Shown: in pieces, positions 5,116 to 5,119 of the stretch | How the letters are laid out: each line of letters opens with the position of its first letter | Numbering within the stretch: position 1 is the first letter of the stretch | Assembly (NCBI GenBank): GCA_002509745.1 | Contig: DAWK01000054.1 | Span: forward strand, 1 to 5,119 | Origin: Methanobacteriaceae archaeon UBA349 | GTDB taxonomy: Archaea > Methanobacteriota > Methanobacteria > Methanobacteriales > Methanobacteriaceae | Direction: 5' to 3' | Length of the DNA stretch: 5,119 nt | The notes under the pieces: generated by a model | Databases searched by the model: none | Seen by the model: the letters and a program-made list of their open reading frames with translations, nothing else | What the model was told of the DNA's origin: nothing | Made by a program: the position numbers and the translations under genes

Positions 5116-5119
5116 CAAC

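Noticed and set aside
1..5119. CRISPR array, tRNA, rRNA or insertion sequence
   Set aside because: I saw no regularly spaced repeats, no cloverleaf-like segment, and no transposase frame or terminal inverted repeats.

Overview
The window carries a three-gene cluster (1004-4619, + strand) that reads as an ABC-three-component (ABC-3C), Lamassu-like predicted defence operon. Its order is a Cap4/DUF4297-like nuclease effector with an ABC-3C C-terminal domain, a short middle component, and a Rad50-like DUF3732-type ABC ATPase with a CPLC zinc hook. On the left is the 3' end of a dapB-like gene (3-137, +), then a small four-CxxC zinc-binding protein on the opposite strand (246-518, -). On the right is a DUF1801 (YdhG-like) protein on the minus strand (4705-5064), convergent with the operon. 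These calls come from reading motifs by eye and from remembered family patterns; no search was run.

Host: the dapB tail (HSRQSF, DMGDVL) resembles methanogen DapB, and the TATA-like boxes and T-run terminators would fit an archaeon, so a low-GC euryarchaeote such as a Methanobacteria-type methanogen is the best guess. A bacterium is not excluded. The dapB tail and the DUF1801 gene are clearly more GC-rich than the stretch between them, so the operon and its AT-rich leader look like accessory DNA inserted between ordinary genes.

Layout: 3-137 dapB end; 138-245 intergenic with a T-run; 246-518 zinc protein; 519-1003 AT-rich intergenic DNA with a possible gene remnant (639-788), a direct-repeat pair and a candidate promoter; 1004-2191 effector; 2188-2685 middle component; 2682-4619 ATPase; 4620-4704 short convergent gap; 4705-5064 DUF1801; 5065-5119 its upstream region.

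How the genes work together: the three operon genes overlap by four bases at each junction and should be translationally coupled. By analogy with ABC-3C and Lamassu systems, the ATPase would sense foreign or aberrant DNA ends, the middle component would bridge, and the nuclease would be held inactive until released. The most striking detail is the effector/middle-component junction. The middle component has no ATG, GTG or TTG that would include its conserved N-terminus. Its natural start position holds ATA inside an ATAA overlap, where the ATPase junction has ATGA. It is preceded by the same GGGGG ribosome-binding site at the same spacing used by two other genes here.
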